A stretch of 64,000 nt of DNA from Linnemannia schmuckeri (GCA_029449235.1 JANATG010000016.1:620001-684000), one strand, 5' to 3'. Positions 1 through 11,588 are shown, numbered from the stretch's first letter. The notes: generated from the sequence alone by a model not told the origin. Translations and numbers: made by a program.

Positions 1-500
1 GAGAGTGGCGAAGGAGTGGCGAAGGAGAGTGGTGGTGAGTGAAGTAACACACGACAACACGATAATAGAAGGGGTGTGCTGGTTGGTAACGTGAAGGAGA
101 GGGGAGGTGAGGTAAAGAGGGGAGAAGTGTCTGAGAAGCGGACACAGACGACAAGTGCAAAGGGGCCAAAGAAAAAAGAAGTGTCAAGCGAGTATTATTT
201 GAAAGAGTGAGTGAGAAAAGGAAGCAAGGATCCTTTTGTTGATGAGGAAGGAGAAGGAAGATGAAAGAAGAAGGATGGGTGTTTGTGTGGCTGTTTAATG
301 GACAAAGAAGTGAAGTGTGGTGATTGAGAAAAGAGAAAGAAAAGAAAAAGTGAGAAAAAGGAAGAAGGGAAACAGAGATCCAAAAATGTGTGAGGAAAAG
401 AAATGCCCATGAATAAGTGGTCACTACAGACCAGGAAAGGGGCTCAAGGGAACGGCCAAAAGTGAAAAGGAAGAAAAGGGTCAAACATCGATCCATGGCC
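1..500 (-). promoter_or_regulatory. CT-rich leader-like stretch, minus strand
   Basis: On the minus strand this stretch is strongly pyrimidine-rich, with many TTTCTTTTT and CACTCTC runs, and holds no convincing coding exon. The same texture lies directly upstream of the start codons of the SKT5-like gene and the SSH4-like gene in this window. I infer the 5' leader or promoter of a minus-strand gene whose start lies left of the window. Confidence 0.35.
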
Positions 501-654
501 AAGGGCGTCCTATATCCCTTCCTTTCCTGAAGCATGCTTACCTTTTTTTGATTTTTTTTATGTTCTTTCGACTTCAGGGTTGTAGTGGGTGTCAAACAGG
601 CATTTATGTGTACTATGTATGAATGAGCTGTACTTTCGACTGCGTACCTTCGAG

Positions 655-704
655 GGTGCCATGAGATCCACGTCCTCAACACTCTTATTCTCAGCCCGTG
701 TCAG
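655..704 (-). other. Possible isolated coding exon
   Basis: On the minus strand a pyrimidine tract ending in TTTCTTAG is followed by a short open stretch reading VNRKLTRAENKSVEDVDLM and then by a GTACGC donor-like site. The peptide is charged and non-repetitive, unlike chance translations around it. I could not connect it in phase to a start codon upstream or to a clear next exon, so it is either one exon of an unrecognised minus-strand gene or a remnant. The exact ends are approximate. Confidence 0.2.
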
Positions 705-743
705 CTTGCGATTCACATCTAAGAAATAAATTTTGACAGACAA

Positions 744-2378
744 GCACCTGGCAACTTGTAAAATTGAAGAGAAAGAAACGGGCCCTGCCCTGGGAACTCA
801 AATCTAAATCTGGCATGGCGCGATGGAGGTCCTCGTCTCTCTCAAATGGCCAGAAATCTTATTGTGCCAATGAATACAGAGCTGTCACTTGAAACTGAAC
901 GCGCAAAAATAACAATAACGCGATAGGAAGTCCCAAGATCAGCGATCAATGATAAGAAACGCGACGCGACATCGAGACGCGTTTTCAATTGATTGGATTA
1001 GGCGTTAGGGAAAGTAGTCATTCAAGAGCCTAGTGCATTGTGAACAACGTCCACCTACCCAGCCCTTACCTCTGATAATGACAGCAAGAACACATCATCC
1101 TTCTTACTTTCTGCTCTTCTTCATACCTCACCTTTCGTTCTTAGAGTTGCATCCTAGCGTGCCACGCTGTCCCATGCTACGCCACGAAAAAAGAAAGAGC
1201 CAAAAGTCGAACGCAAGGAAGACAGCATGTAGGACGATCGTCCTATTATACGTAAAAAAAAACCTCTCGTCATTTGAGCAACTGAAACAATCTGAATCAC
1301 TGAGGAGAAAAATGCCAACATCATACATTGCTAAGCAACCGAGAAAGCGAGAAAGCGAGAAAGCGGTCCATTTCAATTTTCAAACCATCGTTGTACGACT
1401 TTCGCTCTACTAACAGAAAGGGTAAATGGCTTCTACACCAACAACGGCAACGATTCCGCTGGCACATTGTAAATGATCAAAAAGTGATGTGCAATACGAT
1501 GGAAGAAAAATTGGAGTATCTGGATCAAGTGCTATCGACACCGACAGCAACAATTCCGTTGGCATGTTGAGGACTCGAAGCAATGAACGAATATACCACA
1601 ACAAAAGAAGGGGAAAAATTGAGCACTTAAAAGTAAACCGAAAAAAGTAGAAAAGGCACACATACACGTTGCTTGTTAATGCCGAACAATCGAAAGAGAT
1701 CAAGGTTCGTGGTCTTCATTTCTTTGACCTCCCCTTTTACCGTGGTCCATAAAATGAAAAGAGACAACCAACCAACCAAAAAAAAAAAAAAAAAAGGACG
1801 CCACCAACTGCGGTTGTATTGTCTCCTTGTTCACGTTGTATTTTTGCATGAGGGGTATGTAGAACTTACAAAGGCGATTCAAAATCGAGACGTCAGCTTT
1901 TCTTTCTTTCATAATATCCAAGTCAACTTCATCGCGCACACAATAGTTATCCTGCTTTAACGCGTCTCTATCGGGACAATCCAAACCTCTTCCTTGCCAT
2001 CACTCTGCATGTTTGCAAGAGATCGAGCTGATACAAATTCTCGTAATTTCTTTCGCCGGTGTTAGACGCATTAATCAAGAGCACGAGTGGGAACGAAGAG
2101 GTTTTGAGGGTGGCAAGTTAGACTAGATAAAATAGACGTATGGGAATGTACAAGGCAGTAGTAAGGAGGATGGTAGTAACACGCTTTTTCTTGCAGACTT
2201 ACTTCCCTTCCCACACTTCACTGTGGCTTAGAATTAGCAATGAATGGTCCAAAGCGATCCCCTTTTTTTACAAAAATCATTTGTTTTTTCCTTTACTGCC
2301 ATCTCCATATCTGTCCCTCTCGTCCTTCCCACGCATACCACTTCCTTGCTCGACCAGTGAGTACAGACAACATCAAGG
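744..2378. other. Intergenic region upstream of the tandem family
   Basis: No convincing gene. It contains a cluster of ACGCG motifs near 960-990, a homopolymeric A tract near 1780-1796, and an imperfect 30-nt duplication (about 1425-1470 and 1532-1570) whose plus-strand translations both contain TATIPLA. The last 190 bases are CT-rich and probably form the leader of the first tandem-family gene. Confidence 0.5.
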
Positions 2379-3965
2379 ATGAGTTCAAGAAAGGAGATTG
2401 TCTGCAACGATCCAATGGCATTATACGCGCAGTACTCAAAGTTCTTTCAAGACCCTCCCAACGCCGAAAGCATATGGAATGAGCCCTTCAAGAAGCCAAA
2501 GCCGGGTAGGCACAAGATCCCTTCTTTTCGACAAAATAGGTGCGGGCATCCATCTCTTAAACGTACGCATATACACATGGACAAGGTATTAACTGTTCCC
2601 ATTTTGCAATTGACACAAAAAGAGGATATACTACAGGATCCGGTGGATGAGAAGGTCAAAGCAGGAATCATCATCGAACGACGTTTTTTGGGCAAAGGGA
2701 GTGATGTCAATATTCTTCGAGCAATGCGTCTTTTGGTCCACCGTATCCCGGACTTTCCTCTCACTCCCGGCAAGACGGAGATGCCCTTCACGGTGGGGAA
2801 CCACAGAGGCGCCTTCAAAATCTTCACCGCTGAACTCTCACAAACTGAGCCGACTCTCCGGGGGATCTCTCAGAAGGCGCTTCGGGGCATGTACGACCGA
2901 GTGATCGAGAACTACAGGGGCATGACTCATCTCTTGTCCAAAGTCCGAGGAAAAGTATATCAAACACCAGATACCGTCATGTGGAGGGCCGCTGGAGCGT
3001 TGTCACACCTGGATACAGTTTACAGAGGAGAGCCGGAAGAACCGAATGTCGTGTACGGGGTCGAACAGACAGAGCAGCACGTGGAGACAAAACAGCACGA
3101 GGAGAATGAGATGGATGAACATGAAAATCCAAGGTTCGACATCCCACCAGCACACGACAAAACTAATGATAACTACAATGGAGAGCCCTCGACAGGATTA
3201 CAGGAAACAATGAGGAGATTACAGAAGCGTCATGGTGCAACAGTGAGTCGGAAGCGGATGGCCGATTCAACGGAACCGTTGGAAGCAACGCTGACAACAA
3301 AACGGGCCCAGAGGGCGGGAGAAGGGAGGACATTGTCATATCCGGCCAATGGAAACCACCACTTACAAGAAAGGAGAGCAGTAACAGCATCCCGTTCACC
3401 TTCGGTCGAGAGTACCGATTTACCAGGTCCAGAGCGAGATGGACGACACTATATCACAAGTTCCCGGGATAGGTCAAGAGACGACTCACATTCCTATGGC
3501 CGACACTACAGTAACTATAACGACACAATGGCTCGGGAATATCGGCATTCACGCAAAGCACCTCCGCCGTCATCACCATTCCGTGACCGAAGATCCCACT
3601 CGAGGAACACGGCATCAGATCTTGTGGAATACCAGGACGAGCTGGAAGAGACAGCGCATATGGAGGATCTGATCCGGTCCCTTCATCGTGATACAAGGAT
3701 CCAAATGGCGAATATGAGGAGTGCCATTGAGACGCAGCAGGCTCAGTTGGACTCGCTGCAGGACACACTGGATACGATTTTGCGCAGGATACCGACAGGT
3801 TCCTCTCATGCACAACATCAGCAGCGTCAAGGACGAGTCTCGGCGTCTTTGCTGGACACCATTGATGAGCGGTATTATGACCAAGAGGATGAACCCACGC
3901 AGCGTCGTTACGGCCTTAACAGACATAATGGCAAGAGTCGTTCCTGGTACACAGGGCATCGTTAG
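2379..3965 (+). CDS. Tandem family member A, unknown function, coiled-coil C-terminus
   Basis: I do not recognise this protein. As one open frame it is 528 aa. An N-terminal motif FFQDPPNAESIW (about residues 22-33) matches the first exon of the three downstream copies. A helical core follows (about 100-215), with shared positions EPTLRG, W-R and LD--YRG. Residues 220-430 are charged and disordered (Arg/Ser/His rich), and a coiled coil containing IETQQAQLDSLQDT lies at about 450-463. Copies B-D have an intron after the first block; here a GTAGGC donor near 2506 and CTACAG acceptor near 2636 would remove a poorly conserved stretch in frame, so an intron is possible although the frame stays open. 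AATAAA follows at 3975. It heads a four-copy array on the same strand. Confidence 0.7.
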   Translation: MSSRKEIVCNDPMALYAQYSKFFQDPPNAESIWNEPFKKPKPGRHKIPSFRQNRCGHPSLKRTHIHMDKVLTVPILQLTQKEDILQDPVDEKVKAGIIIERRFLGKGSDVNILRAMRLLVHRIPDFPLTPGKTEMPFTVGNHRGAFKIFTAELSQTEPTLRGISQKALRGMYDRVIENYRGMTHLLSKVRGKVYQTPDTVMWRAAGALSHLDTVYRGEPEEPNVVYGVEQTEQHVETKQHEENEMDEHENPRFDIPPAHDKTNDNYNGEPSTGLQETMRRLQKRHGATVSRKRMADSTEPLEATLTTKRAQRAGEGRTLSYPANGNHHLQERRAVTASRSPSVESTDLPGPERDGRHYITSSRDRSRDDSHSYGRHYSNYNDTMAREYRHSRKAPPPSSPFRDRRSHSRNTASDLVEYQDELEETAHMEDLIRSLHRDTRIQMANMRSAIETQQAQLDSLQDTLDTILRRIPTGSSHAQHQQRQGRVSASLLDTIDERYYDQEDEPTQRRYGLNRHNGKSRSWYTGHR

Positions 3966-4222
3966 TGCGCACATAATAAACACATACCAACAACATTCAG
4001 ACTACCCGCTTTGCTAACAAGGCACTTGACTCCTGATTCGAGGCGTGCATCCATGTACGATGCCTTTTGTGGCTTGAAATTTTTCTAAACCTTCTTTTCT
4101 TCTCACTGTCCCCTTTTGCCATTTCGACTGCTTCCTCCCGCTTTGCTTCCCACACATACACGCACTTTTCTTCTCCCTTACTACTTCTTTTATCTTGTCC
4201 ACACAAGGCAACAGCCCTCATC

Positions 4223-5827
4223 ATGTCAGAGCAAGAAGCAGCTGCTGCAACTCAAGCTGAGCGACGATATATGTCCGTAGAGATATATCATCCCTTCGAG
4301 GATTTTTTTCAGGACCCAAACGACGCAGAAGGGATCGTTAGGCGACGATGGCGCAAGTACGCCGGTGGTAAGCATGGCCATCCTTTCGCTCGCTCTCTCC
4401 AAGTTTGTTTATGTACAAAATAAATGTTCGAATACCCTAATGTTTTGCGCTCAATACCTTGTTACTAAATAGACGACATTGACGAGGATGAACTCTGGGA
4501 CAGATACCGAGGACTCAGCGACAGCTACCGCACCAAACCTGAGCTGGACAGGTCAGAGGACGAGTCTGAGGAAGCCATCACCGCCAGCATAAAGGACCCT
4601 ACAAGATTTAGCGACGACAAGAAGCGCAACCTACTCATGGTGACACTCTTTCTCAACAGACGAATCCCCGAGTACTTAAAGGAGAACGGCGACATTGTTT
4701 TCACGGCGACAAGTTCTGGAGCCGTCTTCCAGTCCCTCTCCCGAGAACTCTGTCAAGAAGAGCCTAAACTCCGGGGAACGACTTCCAAGGACCTGGTGAT
4801 TGTCTATACTCGAGTTGTTGAAATGGCCGAGACTTTGTCAAGGATATTGGAGACGGATACCGATACCGGGTGGCGGGAATCGTTCAGGAAGACGATTTTT
4901 TCGGAGGCTGCTGAGAAACTGGCGAATTTGGATAGGGGGTTCCGGGGGAAGAGGCGGACTTTGAGGTTGGAGTATATTGGCCCTGAGCCGGCTGATGTTA
5001 TTGCGCTGCAGGAGGAGGAGGCAAGGGAGAGGCTTCCGCGGACGCGCGGGCGGGACCGTCGAAATATGGGTAATGGTACTGGTGACCGTCCTTCTAATGC
5101 AACGCTCACTGCGGTGGTGATTCCAACTACTCTGGCGGCAAAGAAGGAGAAGAAGCGGGCGACCAGAACCAGGAAGCGGAAGCGTGCAGTCAAGTCCTCG
5201 GGGTCAACATTAACAGAGGTCAAGAAGGCAGCGCGACAGGGTGCATTGCATCGACCACAATCAGCTGCAGTAGATTTGCCATCTCCTTCACTTCGCCAAC
5301 ATCACCACCAACCAGCGCAACAGGTGGAGTTACAACCTGCTATTTTTGATAAGGGAGGTGATGAAGGAGAGTGTTATGACGTTGACATTGACGACACCGT
5401 CGCCTACAACTCCCGAGACCAGCGACCAACCTCTCTTCCTCACGGCGACAACCCACGCACCTATAATTCTGGACCGCTGTCCATGAGCACCGCCAGCAAC
5501 AGTCGACACATCGATCCACACCGGCAAAGAGGGACTTTAGTACAAACTGCGGGCTGGAGTCATGGACGCGACGACCGTGGCTCGCAGTCGACAGCACCAT
5601 CAGTCCCAGTCAGATTTGCAAATACCTACAGCCAAGGACCCAGACGGACGACGAAGTCAGGTTTGCCCAGGTTCAGCAGATTACAGAGTATTATGCTAGC
5701 ATTCCGAGAAGATATGGACACGCAGATGGGGGAGTTGACAGAAGTACTTCGGCACCAGAAGGCGCAGTTGGACGAGTTTCATAAATCGGCGGAGGATATT
5801 CTAATAAGACTCAGCGATCAGTATTGA
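4223..5827 (+). CDS. Tandem family member B, unknown function, coiled-coil C-terminus
   Basis: Two exons, 4223-4367 and 4473-5827, give 499 aa; the intron has a GTAAGC donor and a TAAATAG acceptor and joins in phase. Exon 1 holds FFQDPNDAEGIV, the counterpart of the motif in copy A. The helical core (about residues 95-215) keeps EEPKLRG, a W-R pair, EAAEKLANLDR and FRG. A strongly basic tract (KKEKKRATRTRKRKR) at about 290-305 looks like a nuclear localisation signal; that is inference. The C-terminus carries one degenerate 14-residue coiled-coil unit (VLRHQKAQLDEFHK). A polyadenylation-type AATAAA sits at 5868. Function unknown; the closest relatives I can see are its neighbours. Confidence 0.75.
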
Positions 5828-6034
5828 GCATAAACTGGTAGCCTAACGTAATCATCCAGGACAAAGTAATAAAGAATGTTTCTCGCGCGTGCATGGTATG
5901 ATGAACGACGCGTTTATCACATTCATGTTTTCATTTGTGGCTTAGAAACTTTTTCATTCTCGTCAAAAATGACCTGAAAGCGCGTTTTCTCCTCTTATAC
6001 ACCCCCCTCTCACCCAAATACATATCTTCAGCCA

Positions 6035-8424
6035 ATGCCTCCAAAATTCAGTATCAAGGAAAATTTTGAGATCCAGTTTGCAGATCCCCCAGACGCCGCC
6101 AAACTTTTGAAACACGTTCTGAGTAAGGAAAGTGTACGCGCCTTAGGTAAATGTGAGTGCCCAATTTTATCATGTACTATTTATTTCTTTCCTCTACTTT
6201 CAAACTGTTTTTTTTTTCATCGCCAGTATGCATTCGGTAAGAAAAGGTGACTAAGTATCTTATTCTCACTTATATATTTCTAATAGAGAGGGATCGCGGA
6301 GTCGACTACACAGGTGGCAGCGCTTTCGAGAGTCACAGCAGCGGCAGCGACAACGAGGGCGATGCGGATCAAGGAGAACAACAACGACAACAACGACAGC
6401 AACAGCAACGCCAGTCCTCGTCCAAGACCACAACCTCCTATGAATCAAGCCAAGCACGTTTTACACGGCTCATCGTTAAGAAGGACGGATCACACCAGCG
6501 GTACATTTGTCTTGCATTTCGGTTCTTGCTCGAGGAAATTCCTATCCTCTTGCGTAAGCCCTTTGTCGTCTCCCAGGGCGTCAAGAGTGGCGAGTGGGTT
6601 GGAGCGTTCTCACCACTAAAGTCTGGTGTCTGCATGGATAGACTGATGAAGAATTTGGCTGCCGCTGAACCGCAGCTCCGGAAAGGTTCACCTATTGCGC
6701 TCTATTCTTTTTATACTCACTTTGTTAGTATGGGCAAGGAGCTCTTGGACATTTTGGAGGAGGGGCCTCTTACGAAGCAGGGTGATGACAATGACTACCT
6801 CAGATCATTGAGGCAGGGACAGCAATCTGGGTGGGCGTTTCGGAGGACGTTCGTATCGGAAGCAGCGATGCAATTGGCGCGGCTGGACCGAGAATATCGG
6901 AGACGGCTTGGAGAGAAAGGCAGCAGTAGGAAGCGGAAAGCAGACCTTTCCTTTGCCGACGACATTGGAGCTGCCTCAGATCTAGAGGTGGATTGGGAAG
7001 CGGCTATTGATGATGGCCAGGACCACGAGGAGATGTTGAAAGAAGATGACAAGTATCGAACCCCAAAACGAATCGCAACTGTGCAGTCACCAGCGCCACA
7101 ACCAGTAACTACCGAGGCACAGTTTTCTCCGTCCACATCCACATCACCATCATCGGCGTCGACGTTGCCCTCGACCATTTCGCAGCAACAGCCGCAGCAA
7201 ATCCAACAATATCAACAGGAACCCGTATCCAACGACCGTGTTGCTCTGGAACATGGTCACATTGCTACAATATCAGATGCCGGTCCTGAGCCCCCGATTG
7301 CATTTTCCCGGGAGGCCTACAACAAAGACAAAGTCACAGCCGAGCAACTTTCTCGTACTTTAGAGAACACCATGCAGGAGCAGTCGCATCTCAACAAAGT
7401 CCTCGCCAACCTCCAGCAAATGCTCGCCCACTCTCGACAACTACAACGAGCTCGCTTCTTCTTTGCTGATGGCCACTCAGCACACAATTCACATTTGGAC
7501 CAAAGCAGAGTAAACAACGGCGCTGGGAACAGTGCCGCTACCACCACCGCAGCTTCCACTCAACAATATCAACAACAATCAGACCTCTCTTCTTTGTGTC
7601 GGTCGTCAACGTCAACTCTGCCCTCGACCTTAACCAACTCTCCAGTGTTCACCGACAGCGACAGCACCAACGCCACTTCTAGCGACAGCAATACATTCAG
7701 TGCGAAGGACACTTCTCAAGCTTCCAGTCATACCTCAGGGTCTAAAAGCTCGCTGGAAGACGCCATCCGTTCATTCAGTGAGGATCTCAAAGTCCAAATT
7801 ACCAGCCTCAAAAACGCGTTTCAGAACCAGCAGCTACAGATGATTCACCTTCAGGATGCTGTAGAAACCCAACAGACTCAGTTATCGGCTATACAGGATA
7901 CCTTGAACATTTTAGTCAAGCAGTCCACCCCATCGAACAATCATATCAACAATGACAACGGGATCATCAGTACACTCCATGTTGCTGACGGCTTGGCTTT
8001 GACGGAAGCAGAATCAGAAATATCAACAGAGCTAGCAGTCCCGCCAGCGCAAGCAGTGTCATTATCACCATCACCAGCAGTACAAGCAGTAGCGCTAACA
8101 CCAGCAACACCAGCACCAGTAGGATCTCTGGAAGTAGAAAAGACGCAACCTGGAACTGCATCGGCACACGTCCGTCGAAGGACACGTCAAAAATATAAAC
8201 TTTCGACCTCGGCCATACCAGGATATGCTATAACCGCACAGCAACAACCACAACCAATACCAGAGCCCGACGCTGACAAGATAGGAGATTCAAGTTCGGC
8301 TTTGGTGGCAAGGGGTACGACGCCTCCGACAACAGCGGCAGTGGCGTTGACGTTAGCGGAGGCGGGTGCGCGATCGACGGCAACATCAGCAGCAGGAAAT
8401 GCAGCCAGGGCGATATTCTACTGA
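6035..8424 (+). CDS. Tandem family member C, unknown function, ends at in-frame TGA
   Basis: Exons 6035-6146 and 6287-8424 give 749 aa. Exon 1 (38 aa) has FADPPDAAKLL, and the first intron sits at the same place as in copies B and D. The core (about residues 110-270) includes LAAAEPQLRKGS, GWAFRRTFVSEAAMQLARLD and REYRRRLG, followed by a basic SRKRKAD patch. The middle is Gln/Ser/Thr/Pro-rich and disordered. Two adjoining 14-residue coiled-coil units lie at 7819-7902 (FQNQQLQMIHLQDA and VETQQTQLSAIQDT). The TGA at 8422-8424 is followed by 86 further open codons in the same frame, so the annotated end may be a recent nonsense change. Confidence 0.75.
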
Positions 8425-8685
8425 CCAACGCCACAGCTATTAGAATCGTTACCAGAATCTCTGGGCGTCGACTCATCAGCAAAGTCGACCTGGAATTTGG
8501 ACATGCATGTGATTTCTGAATTAGCAGCGGCGACCGTTGTAGATCTGGATCGACAGCTAACATTAAACCGACAACTACAACTGCAATCACCACTATCTCC
8601 TACTTCGGATTCAATAGGATCAGGAGTAGATGTAGAAGACGACGCATCAACGATATGTTCACCGACTACGTCGTCCGCGCCTTGA
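8425..8685 (+). other. In-frame open extension after the copy C stop
   Basis: After the TGA of copy C the same frame stays open for 86 codons to a second TGA at 8683-8685. The extension has the same Ser/Thr/Leu/Gln-rich composition as the copy C tail. It looks like the original C-terminus, lost by a nonsense mutation or reached by readthrough; the sequence alone cannot separate these. Confidence 0.5.
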
Positions 8686-9106
8686 CAGCTTACTAATTAT
8701 ACACAGATACGTCGAAATCAACCACAGGATCCCGGCTGCCGTCACCACGTAAACCACCGCTTGTAATAATAGAAGGGGTAGCTGCCGGAGAGATAGTACA
8801 TGAAATTAGCTAATTTCCCTTGAAATCAGTGACAAATTATTATTTCCCTTGTAGAAAACAATTATCGGCGATTAAATCATGCAGAGGCTGAGTGTTGGTG
8901 AGAACGCGTCGAATTTGACTTTCCTGTTCGCGATTATCTTGTTTGCGCAAATTGGCACACAACATGGTGGCTTGTCAAATTTTCTTGCTTGGACCCATTT
9001 GACCAGTGGAAACAAAAACACTCCCCTCAGTAGCTTCAACCGCTCTTTCTGTATCTTCTTCACCCCTTCACACACCTACTCACAACCTCACAGCTTATTC
9101 ACCGCC
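8686..9106. other. Intergenic spacer between copies C and D
   Basis: AT-rich spacer followed by a CT-rich stretch (about 9030-9105) directly before the copy D start. It probably holds the end of C and the former promoter of D. No other feature seen. Confidence 0.5.
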
Positions 9107-11588
9107 ATGATGACTCAAGCGAATAATCCCCCACGAGCAAGTAATGTCCTACGAGCTAGTGAAGACTTTGCAATCCTGTTCGCTGACTCTTCAAACGCTG
9201 CTGTATTGTTAAAACTCATCGTGGGGAAAGAGAGCGTGCGCAAGATAGGTAAGACAAGTTGGTTCGTTTAGCCACGGCATTATATTTTATTTGACTTTTT
9301 TTTTTCTTTGCTTTGAAGACGCAATATTGCATAAAGAGAAGTAGCTGCTAACTTCTCTCGATCTCTCGGTTTTCTAATAGTCTGGGACAGTGGCGACAAT
9401 TATCGGGACGGGAATATTAGCAGCAACAACAACAATATTGGCAACAATAAGGCGGGCATAACACGACGTCAACAAGAGACCTCTGCGGAACCACCATCGT
9501 CTGTCAAAACCACAGCTAAACTTCTTTTACTCTTTGCCAAGAGAGATCGCACAAATCAACGCAACATCTGTCTAGTGCTGCGTTTCCTTCTCAAAGGGAC
9601 TCCCATCCTCATGAATGAACCTCTCGAGCCCCTCTAACTCCCAGGCCTCACTAGACCCACTGAATGGGTTAAATCCTTTTCAACTTGCAAGAGGGGAGCC
9701 TGTATGGTCAAGTTGGCTCACGAGTTGGCTGCGGCAGAGCCAATCTTAGTGGGCATCTCCACCCATGTCACGTCGGCTTTTTGCGCCAAATGTGTGCAGA
9801 TGGGCGACGCGCTATTGGAACGAATACAGAAGAATGCGGGATCGGAAAGAGTAGACAGGGGACAGGATTCTGATACCAGGAGTCTACAGTCGAAACAACG
9901 GCACCAGGAGTAGAAGGGATGGACATACCGGAGCCGGTACGTCTCTGAGGCGACACTGCAGCTGGTGAGTCTAGACCAGACATATTGCAGGAGATTGTTG
10001 GAGAAGAATCAGAAGCAGACCGGAGGAGCGGAAAAGAGAATGGATAGCAAACGGAAAGCGGTCGCGATTTCTATGACCACGATTACTAGGACTGCTTCAG
10101 TCTCAATTGCTGCAGAAGATATTCGGGATCAGCATGGGCGTTCTCGGCGGTGCAGACGAGTCGCATTCAAACACTACACTCAACACCGCTACTGCCATTA
10201 CAGCAATACCCGCTGACCGTGGCGCCATCTGCATTGTCCGATTCCCCTGTGCCTTTGACATGTCCGCAAGAACAAAGGATAAACATCATACGCGATGACG
10301 ACATAGAATACGATTGTGCTACGGGCAGCGTTGTGAAATTACACAATGGAGTCCTTTCAACATTGGACCAAATTTTCCCGCCTCTCCTTGCCGTCACTGT
10401 ACATCGTCAATTGAACAACCAGCATAGCCAAGTCAACTTCCAAAAGGATACCTTCTCAACCCAGCCTTCACAGGATCAGCAAGGATGCCTTCACCCAGTT
10501 GACCAACCATCAGCGTTTTAACCTTTCCTTCATCATTGCCATCTTTCTTGACAAATAACCCAGCAGCAAAGATTACTACCACCGACAATAACGACATAGA
10601 AGATACCACCACGGCCATTACTATCGCCAACAATAGCAGCTCAGGCACCGCGAACGAAAATCTGGACCCAGACCACCAATTCCTTGAACCTTTTCTTATG
10701 CTAGAAGAGACGATGCGCACCTTCAGTCGTAACATCAAGGCCAGATGACGCAGATGACCTTAACACTCGAGACCCACCAACTCCAGATAACCCAGTTCAA
10801 GGTCATAATGGAGATCCAACAGCTTCAGATGACTCAAGTCCAAAACGTGCTCGAAACTCAACAAGTGCAAACGGTCCACTACAAGAACGTAATGGAGGAG
10901 CAGCAGAGCGAGCTATCCGCCGTTCAAGATACATTGCTTGCACTGAGCAAGCGGCCGATGATGTCGGACGCAAGTATTAACAACCATTGGCCTTTGTCCA
11001 CCCCTGGAAGCGACGCTCTGAATTCTACGACTGGGACATCACCCACGAGATCGGTGGTTCTGAGGACAGAGAAGGCTGGATCAGGATTGGTGGATGCACG
11101 TCGAACGACACTGCCACCGTCATCGCCACCACTGGCAGGTCCCTCTAGGTCTGCCTCAACCTTGATGTTGAACTCGCCTTTGACCTCCACAGTGTCCTCG
11201 CCTTCCTCCGCCAGCCATGCCGATTTTAATACGACAGTGGAGGCTTTGGCGGTGTCAACGGCGGCAATGGCGGTATTGGGCACAAGCATATTGAATGGAA
11301 CAGTACAGGATCGCATCGACCATCACAGCAGATATCACTCAGTGCCAGTTCTGGATTAGGCTCAAAATGGAGGCCAGGCATGACTATGCTATCGGGCTTG
11401 GCAGAGGCGGCAGATTGGAGTCCACGGGAAGAACGACCATAACTATCGGTACAAACTACCAGTCCAACTTTGAGAGTATCAACAGCAATATCATCAGGGG
11501 CAAGCAGAGATGCAAGGAGAGGGACAGCCAGCGCAGCGTCTACATTAGCCTCACTCCAACGACACTACAGCATCCGGTATCAGAATGA
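9107..11588 (+). pseudogene. Tandem family member D, pseudogene
   Basis: Exon 1 (9107-9248) encodes 47 aa with FADSSNAAVLL and ends at a GTAAGA donor; the next block begins after TTTCTAATAG near 9380. The frame matches copy C over LRFLL, ELAAAEP and VSEATLQLVSLD, but is interrupted in frame by TAA near 9636 and TAG at 9911-9913. The reading frame then changes repeatedly, including near 10745 where one frame ends in TGA and the coiled-coil frame begins. The coiled coil survives as four consecutive 14-residue units. AATAAA follows at 11737. Multiple independent lesions make expression of a full product unlikely, although the 204-codon coiled-coil frame (10745-11359) is still open. Confidence 0.8.
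10766..10933 (+). repeat. Four 42-nt units encoding a 14-residue coiled-coil repeat
   Basis: Four consecutive units translate to LETHQLQITQFKVI, MEIQQLQMTQVQNV, LETQQVQTVHYKNV and MEEQQSELSAVQDT. Each is two heptads long. Copies A and B have one such unit and copy C has two, so the array has expanded by unit duplication. Confidence 0.85.

Noticed and set aside
6225..6234. Additional 10-nt exon between the first two exons of family copy C
   Set aside because: It has CAG before and GTAAGA after it, but including it puts the next exon out of frame.
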